DNA of 41,305 bases from Spirogloea muscicola. Its lineage: Eukaryota > Streptophyta > Zygnematophyceae > Spirogloeales > Spirogloeaceae. A model generated the notes under the pieces. That model ran no database searches, was not told the DNA's origin, and saw only the letters and a program-made list of their open reading frames with translations. The stretch's first letter is position 1, and each line of letters begins with the position of its first letter. The stretch is taken from the NCBI GenBank assembly GCA_009602725.1, contig WELB01000001.1, positions 112,272-153,576 of the forward strand, written 5' to 3'. Of this stretch, positions 34,799 through 41,305 are shown piece after piece. A program made the translations under genes and the position numbers.

Positions 34799-36125
34799 TC
34801 CGCCTCATTGAGTCAGGCCCCACTGCTTTGGCAGTGCTCTAACCACATCCCTCCATTTATTTCATCAGGCAGCGCTCTGGCTGCATCCCTCCAACCCTCC
34901 ACAGTTGAGGAGCTGCCATCACTATAGAATCTGCGCCTTGGACACGGAGCTTCTGCCCGTGCGACTTCTCGTTGCTCGGTTCATGATCACTTCGGAGTAG
35001 ATTGAATTTCCTTACCTGTGCACGCGGTTATCCAGTGGACGGTCCTGGCCGCTGACATGCCTCTGACACTCGATTGCAGGCTTGGAGTTGGATACTTGCA
35101 TCTGTGCTTCCTCCTTCTACTCTGTGCTGAGCTTCTCGGACCCACGTAGCAGTGGCTTCAATTTGGGTGGAACGTGGTTTCTCTCGTTCTTATGGTGGGG
35201 GGGGGGGGGGGGGTNGGGGGGGGGGGTTAGGGGGGGGTCCTCAAATTGGTCCTATCAGGTCAGAGAACTGGTCAGCTGCATGAGGCCAATACTGAATGTC
35301 ATTGTCACAAGCAGGATATAGCTGCGCCAGGGTTTTGTGGGCTACTGGCGCCGGGGTTTCTCCAGCGGTGGGTGTGGTTTTGCGATCGGTAAATTGTCCC
35401 CATTTTTGAAGTTCATTGTTGATCATAGGTTGGCCCCAAAACCCGCCTGAAACCCGTGGGCTAATGGCGCTGTGGGCCGCGGGGAGCCCGCGGACGCTGA
35501 CGTCGGCTGACATCCCCTGCAGACCGGGGCTTGCCGAGCTCCGCGGCGGCAGTTAAACGGCCGCCGGGCGAGGCCGGGCTAACCGCGGTATCCGGCTCGG
35601 GGCCACCGGCGGTCAGTCTTAAGAGCCACGTGGCGGGCGGCGACGTGCGCGCTGACGCGAGCACCTCCTCCCTCCTCAGCGGGGGGCCCCCCCCCTCCCC
35701 GGGCCGCGCCTACGGCTGCGTCCCGGGGCCTCCCTTCTTGTTCTTGCGGGCCGCCCAACGCCCCCACCAGGTGTTGCCCGGGCGAAACATGTGCAAGAAT
35801 CAGAGATGAGTGGGATGAGTGTGTTCAAGAGGGACCCCCTTGTCAATTCATGCGGTGAATGTCAGGCACTGGCCCAAGTGGGCCAGCCCCAAAAACAGGA
35901 AAGCCAACAAGCTCCGCCGTCCTCGCGGCCAAGCGGCGAGGCGGCCTTCGCCGCCGCCGCCGCAGTCGCCGCCGCCTCCGCCGCCGCAGTCGCCGCCGTC
36001 GCCGCCCTCAAGCTCCGCTCCGCTGCTCCCTGTCCTCGCCGAGCTCGCCGTCCCCTAGTGGTCGCTCGCGGCGACCGCCCAACCAATCCCCGATCTCCTT
36101 TTCTGCCGGAGCGGCCGCCTTCGCT
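34799..36125. other. Intergenic interval with poly-G tract
   Basis: About 1.3 kb without a recognisable gene. It contains a poly-G run with one N (about 35197-35226, N at 35215), then GC-rich sequence with GCC-type repeats that probably forms the 5' region of the next gene. Confidence 0.5.
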
Positions 36126-37057
36126 ATGTCGTCGATTGCCGAGTCCGTGAAGAACAACCCGCGGGAGGCCTGCCTGCAGGCGCAGGAGAACGTCAAGTGA
36201 GCGCCAGGGCATGCACTGAAGTCGCCAGGCCTAACTCATGCGAGCTCACGCAGCCCCCATCAAAGCAGNGCCTCGCGCTCGCGGCCCTGCTGGCAGGCGT
36301 CGCCGCCGCGCGCACCGCCGCCGCAGGCGCCCGGCGCCTGCCCCTGCTCCTCCATCCCCTCGCCCACCTCCAGTTCGTCGCTGCCGCCAACCTCCTCTCC
36401 GCCCTCGTCCTCGTCGCCGCGGCCGCTGCCTGCTGCGCCGCCGGCCCCGACGTCTCTCCAGGTCCCACTCCCGGCTCCCTCCGTCCTGACCTCCTTCCCC
36501 CCTTGGCCGCAAGCTGTCAGCTCGTCAGCTCAACAGCTCAACAGCTCAACAGCTCCACAGCACAAAAGCCATCGGAATTGCGCTCACCTCGTGGGCCGAC
36601 CGCCGGAAGCCTCCACACGTAGCAGCTGCCGTCCGCCGTGGCGCTCTGCTGCGCCCTCTGGGCCCGCATTGCAACGTCTGCATGGCAGCAGGAGTCTCTG
36701 CTTGCCACAGCTGCGCCTGATGCGCCAGACCTGGCCTCTATTTCCGCTCCTGCAGGCCCTGGCCCCAGCGCCAAGTGTTCGAGGAGCCGCTGGGCAGAGG
36801 CCCTGCTCACAGGTGCTGCGTTTTCGGCACTCAAGGTGGCCATGGCGCCAGTCATGGTCAGCCTGGTTTACCTGGCAGCGCACGCTGGGGCCACACACCA
36901 CGGCGCGCTTGATGTTCTCCTCGCCCCCTGCCTGTTTGCCACCTTAGCCCTCACCGGAGCCTGCCAGCTCCACAGCACTCTCTGTCACAGAACCTTGGCA
37001 CCACCAGTGATGGACAAGCCCTCCCAGACAAACAAACCTGGCTCCCTGCCCGTCTGA
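36126..37057 (+). CDS. Unidentified hydrophobic, probably membrane protein
   Basis: I do not recognise the family. A first exon, 36126-36196, starts MSSIAESVKNNPREACLQAQ and ends at a good GTGAGC donor. The next exon continues in phase from 36271 only if the N at 36269 is an A, which would complete an AG acceptor. It encodes LALAALLAGVAAA, a basic loop (GARRLPLLLHPLAHLQF) and LLSALVLVAAAAACCAAG, two likely membrane segments. A later block from about 36620 has AVALCCALWARIATSAWQQ, a polar loop, ALLTGAAFSALKVAMAPVMV, SLVYLAAHAGATHHGALDV and LLAPCLFATLALTGACQL, with two or three more hydrophobic segments, and stops at 37057. The exon joint between about 36461 and 36620 is not settled. Overall this suggests a small polytopic protein of about 230 residues. 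Confidence 0.55.
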
Positions 37058-37492
37058 ATTCCCATCAATACAACTGTATCCGCCCAAAGTAGGTACAAAT
37101 GCCCCAGCACCTCTGCTTTTGTCGCAATCACAAAATCTCTCCACCTCAGTATCATGTTACGCATAGAGCACGAAAGTTGTCATTACTCCATATGTTCGAA
37201 TAGCTGTTGCTAGGATTCCCGATTGCCGGATGGCATTTGCTTGGTGCATGCCTTGGTGCATGCTTAAGTGCTCACTGAGGGGCCTTTGCCCTACTAAAAG
37301 CTACACAGAGATGAGACACGAGGTGCCTAAATCTTTCTACGCTGTCTAGCCAAGGAGGTGTAAGGATACAGCAAGCCTCGTGAAGCATCCAGGCCAAGGC
37401 CAGTGTGCCACCTGCTGCGCTACTGCGAATGCCGCAGTTACTTATATTACATAGTTGCATTGGCTAAGAGCTAAGGCTCAGAATAATGGTCA

Positions 37493-40400
37493 CTATATCT
37501 GGAAGTCCTCATACGCTCGGCCGAGTACTGCAGTAACCGCAGCAAAGTACTTCGGCTCCTTCCTCTGTATCTCCGCAAGTGTCATGCTTTCATGCTCCTC
37601 GGCCTGCGGGTGGGCAATACCGGCACAATTAGAACCAGGTCTTGATGTTAGTGCATCCCAGCCCAAAGCCCATGATATACGTGTGCCTCATCAATGCAAC
37701 TCACCTCCTGGAAGGTGAGAAGGACAAGGTTAGCAATGTCTGGCGGCTGAGACTGGTCCCACCTGCAAATAAGGAACAAGCCCACTGAGAGCTGCAATGT
37801 GGCTACCAAGTAAGCCTGGCTGGTCAGCAAGGGCCAGTGTCATCAGGCATAACCGACAGTCTCGGCAGTGCTTTCAGCAAGTCTTGATCCTGTAATTACT
37901 GCTCATTGGATGCAAGGCTCCGTGGGCTTCTGAGGAGTGGCATTAAGGAGAACCTTGTAAGCGTCATGTTGTTCATCGAGCGCCACATTCCACGGCCAAC
38001 TTCTCTGCCGCCCTGGTCCCTTGCACTCCGACCCCGCCAAAGCTCCCTCACCACATATGCAACTTCCTCCTCGTCCACCTACAAAAATCTTCGTGTCAGG
38101 ACCAAAGTAAGCCATTCACAAACAGCTGAACAGCTAGAGGTGGGAACTTGAGATTCGACATTTCAGATATACCATTTTGTGGCAAATGAGGGACAGCATC
38201 CAGTAGCATGTACAATAAGAAGGGCGCATCACCGCCAAGGGTCCTACCTCTACTGCAGCTGCTGACCCAAAGCGAAGCTCCTCCCGCTCGACCAGCCTTC
38301 TGTGTAGAAGAGCATAATGCTCGAGGCCCAGCTGCAGCACAGGCTCGGTGCGTACCGAGAGACCTGCCAGCGTGATGAGCACGTGGGTTGCCATGGCCTG
38401 GCCAAAGATTGCTGGAATGGTTCCAAGAACAGGGATGATCCGAACTCGGAAGCCAGGGACAATCTGCAGACGATAACATTGACACGGTGGACCCGTCAAA
38501 GGAAGTGCATGCAGCTCAATATCATGTAATCGAGAGTTTTCGACCATTAACATCAAGGCGGCAGGTGGACTAGATATCATATTGCTGCCAAATCCATGTT
38601 AAGTGTGAGATGCCTTGATTAAGCTGGTGCTTGTTATAGGGTGCCATCTGCTAACCTGGTAATCCAACGGGTTTGCTTCTTGTCCCATCAGCGTCTCAAA
38701 TGGTAAGAGCTTTGCCTTGGGTCGCTCGGTAGAAAAGACCACAGCAATCCCTTCCTCAATGCCATGCTCCCTCCTCAAACGGTACCTGACCTATCCCCCA
38801 AGAATCAATCCACGAAGTAAGCAAAGGCCGCCCTCTGATGTCCATTTGACTGTTGTCTACTCTTTTCCCCAGGTTCAGCTTTTGCCCTTCCAGGGACAGC
38901 TGATGCCTTTTAAAACCAATCTGCTCTTTGACAGTCTGCTCACTTACTGCGCGAGAAAGAGGATCCACAGATGACTCGCTAATGTCCGCAATTCGAATGC
39001 GAGTTGGGTCTGCCCGAGCTCCTGCACCAGTTGCGCTTAACACGCGCAGCTTTCTCTTGTAGCAAGCGGCCAGGAGAGCCACCTGTTGCAGAGTGAGCAA
39101 GAGCTAGCTGCAGTGAATAGACAGCATGAACGCTACATGTTCAGATGATAACAGATGAGCATGCTACAAGTGAAGAATGTCAATCAGGTAAAGAAGCGAG
39201 CTTCTGTGACAAAAAGCAGCACGTGTTGAGCAGCACACCTTTGTGTCGATATTGTCAATGCAGTCAAGAACATAGTCGGGAGCCCCAGCAAGGATGTCAT
39301 CCCCATTTGACGTGTCAAACATGGCGACGCGGGCATCAATGTCTGCCTCTGGGAAGATCTTTGCAAAGTGGTTGCGCAGGCATATGGCTTTGGCAATACC
39401 AACGTCACTCCTGGTTGCTACGGCGTGGCGATTCAGAGAGGACAAAGAGACCTGCGCATATGTTACATACTCTGGACATTTTAAGACCTGGGTATGTGTT
39501 TGTGTAAGAACACCTGTTGATGTTCATTTGCGAGGCCCAATGAAATAGAGGAGCAAAGCAACTGTTGTGATGAGCTCTCTTGCCTGGTCAAAGTCAACGA
39601 TTCGTATTCGGCCAATGCCCGACCGAAGCAGCATTGTGGCGGCATGGGATCCTACGCCACCAAGGCCAACGACGATGACAAAAGCTCCATGTATTCGTAG
39701 TTGGCCTTCCTCACCAAAAAATTGAGCATTCCTGTAATTCGCAGATGAACTGTCACCTTTTGTATCCAGAAAATCTTGCTGGCAGGTCAAAGAATGCTCA
39801 CAGACCTAACACCATCAGTCCTTCCCATTTATCAAATGTAACCTTGACTTATCTGTAGCTTCCATGGCTGAAAGTCAAGGGGGTACCTTGTGAATTGCTC
39901 ACTTATGATGTCGTCATGCTGAGCTGCAAGAGTAGCAGGGCCAAGGTTGCTTGAGGATGAAGGCGATATGGAGCTGGATGATTTCCCGACTGATCCGGAA
40001 TAGGCCAGCTGAGAATGTCCATTCCCATTGACTGGCACACCAGAGTTCACATGGATTAGCATTTCCATTTCACTGGCTTCGCATGACTGCAGCCATTTCA
40101 TGAGTGCCATCAAGTGTGCCTTCACAACCTAAAATCCACCGGTCTTGCACTGATGGTATTCTATTTGTGCCTGCAGCACTTGGGCAGCTATTACTGCACC
40201 AAGGACGATAGCCTCACAAGATCATTCATGCATGTCTGTGCCACTGTCCTGTTGAGCACTGCACCTAGCACTCACACCTTGGTTAGTATTTGGAGCGAAG
40301 GAGAATGTGCCCCTGGCGTCTGGTATCGCCCAGGCCTGCTTCGTGGGAGTGCTAGGAGCTGACCGCAACCTTCCCCTAGCCTGCCATGATCGCCATTCTC

Positions 40401-40752
40401 TGCGGAGAGCATGGGCAAGGTGGGAGTCGATGAGCAGCATTGCAGGTGTGTGCAACTAGGCCAATGGCGAGAGGCTGAAGGAAACATCGATACCTCTTAA
40501 AAGAGTTCCATATCACGCAGCTCTTGTCCTTAGCTTTGTCACTGGGTAGTGAAGAGAAATGGATCAGGGTGTTATGCATCACGCTAGCTTGACGGTGATA
40601 ACAGATGCAGGTTACAATGCAGTCTGCCAGACGTACTTCCAGCTCCACTGCCGCCGCGGGGAGAGGGCGAAGCGAGCCACTGCCAGGGCGAGGCACGAGC
40701 CGATGGCGATGCCGGCTGCAAACGTGATCACACTCTGTTGCTGCAGCGGCAT
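37493..40752 (-). CDS. tRNA threonylcarbamoyladenosine dehydratase (TcdA/Tcd1 type)
   Basis: An E1-like ThiF-family enzyme that uses ATP to cyclise t6A to ct6A at tRNA position 37. The probable first exon (40752-40616) encodes MPLQQQSVITFAAGIAIGSC and LALAVARFAL, a single membrane segment followed by RRQW; yeast Tcd1/Tcd2 are likewise N-terminally anchored in the mitochondrial outer membrane. A serine-rich linker (about 40130-39893) ends DDIISEQFTR. The nucleotide-binding exon (about 39731-39585) has QFFGEEGQ, VVGLGGVGSHAA and VDFDQ. Next are SLNRHAVATRSDVG and DCIDNIDTK (about 39450-39239), LLAACYKRKLRVLSATGAGA, HGIEEGIAVVFSTE (about 38790-38660), VRIIPVLGTIPAIFGQAMA (about 38465-38250), and a C-terminal part with DEEEVAYVVRELWRG, WDQSQPPDIANLVLLTFQE and LAEIQRKEPKYFAAV ending at 37493. 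A TGTAA lies 42 nt beyond the stop (37451-37447). A short exon between the first two listed is probably missing from my model. Confidence 0.92.
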
Positions 40753-41305
40753 GTCGCAAGCCTGCAGTTATAGACCCCGACAGCCATTGCACTTCCGCGT
40801 GCTACGATTCCTCAAGCTCGGAGCCCGTTGATGAGGCAAGGCAACGGTCCTCTGCTCCATCTTGCCGAGGGCTCCACCCCGCCAGCTACATTGCGACCGT
40901 CGCCAGCCTGATCACGAAGGCCTGGTCATGCGCGCGGCTGTGCAGCGACCGCTCTGCAACTGTCCCAGGAACGAGTCCGCCGCCTGTTGGAACTGCCGGA
41001 GCCGCTATCGCGAGACGGAGGGGCTCGTTGCTTCTCGGAGCCGAAGCCAAAGGCCTGCTCTGGCCCTTTGCAAGCACCGCCTGCAGTCTGGAGGCGCCAG
41101 AGGCCACGGAGAAGAGCTCCAGCGCCGTCCCGCCGCGCAGCAGGCCACAGGCCGAGCGCCGTCACAAGCGGAGACGAGGCTCCCGCGCCGCGTCTAGAGC
41201 GATCAAAGTGCCGCGCGGCGGCGCAGAAGCGGCCGGCGGCGGCTGAGCTCTCGTCGGCGCGCCCGCGCGCCGCGAGGGAGCGGCGGAGGCGGAGGCGGCG
41301 GCGGC
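40753..41305. other. Right-hand end of the window, GC-rich
   Basis: This holds the upstream region of the dehydratase gene and GC-rich sequence with several overlapping short open frames on both strands, none recognisable. The last 45 bases are a GGC/GGA trinucleotide-like tract. Confidence 0.45.

Noticed and set aside
35531-35809. 92-codon frame rich in proline and glycine
   Set aside because: Composition-driven, unrecognised, and lying in the presumed 5' region of the membrane protein gene.

Overview
The window looks like a nuclear scaffold of a green alga, most likely a trebouxiophyte-like chlorophyte. The evidence is dense spliceosomal introns (mostly about 100-400 bp, GT-AG), GC-rich coding exons, a plant-type G-box bZIP factor with its MFMR region, a plant MKK3-type MAP kinase kinase with an NTF2 tail, an isoamylase-2 starch protein, and TTTAGGG-type telomeric repeats. 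The species cannot be named from this sequence alone.

Layout, left to right. At 129-2914 (+) lies a ten-exon GBF-type bZIP factor, convergent with the chaperonin subunit CCT1/TCP-1 alpha at 3561-7807 (-). From 7.8 to 12.0 kb there is no recognisable gene; part of this stretch carries an uncharacterised repeat family built round a GGGCTGG hairpin. MKK3 follows at 12084-15699 (+), convergent with isoamylase 2 at 16532-24085 (-). Isoamylase 2 is head-to-head with the Integrator subunit INTS3 at about 24493-29117 (+). The interval 29.1-32.1 kb is again gene-poor: it has a second cluster of the same repeat, a short interstitial telomeric tract at 31.83-31.91 kb, and a single orphan exon of ribosomal protein eS8 (-). 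A plastid-type rhodanese tRNA hydroxylase (TrhO-like) runs to 34798 (+). An unidentified hydrophobic protein lies at about 36126-37057 (+), convergent with a TcdA/Tcd1-type tRNA threonylcarbamoyladenosine dehydratase at 37493-40752 (-).

Most genes are unrelated housekeeping or regulatory loci, as expected in a nuclear genome, so no operon logic applies. Two neighbours do share a theme: TrhO and TcdA both modify the tRNA anticodon loop (positions 34 and 37). ISA2 is notable because all three catalytic acid positions of the debranching-enzyme active site are replaced, so it should act as a non-catalytic partner.

The least explained element is the hairpin-bearing repeat family and its association with telomere-like sequence and the broken eS8 gene. 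Four single N characters (24499, 32278, 35215, 36269) sit at low-complexity or splice-critical points and may hide assembly errors.
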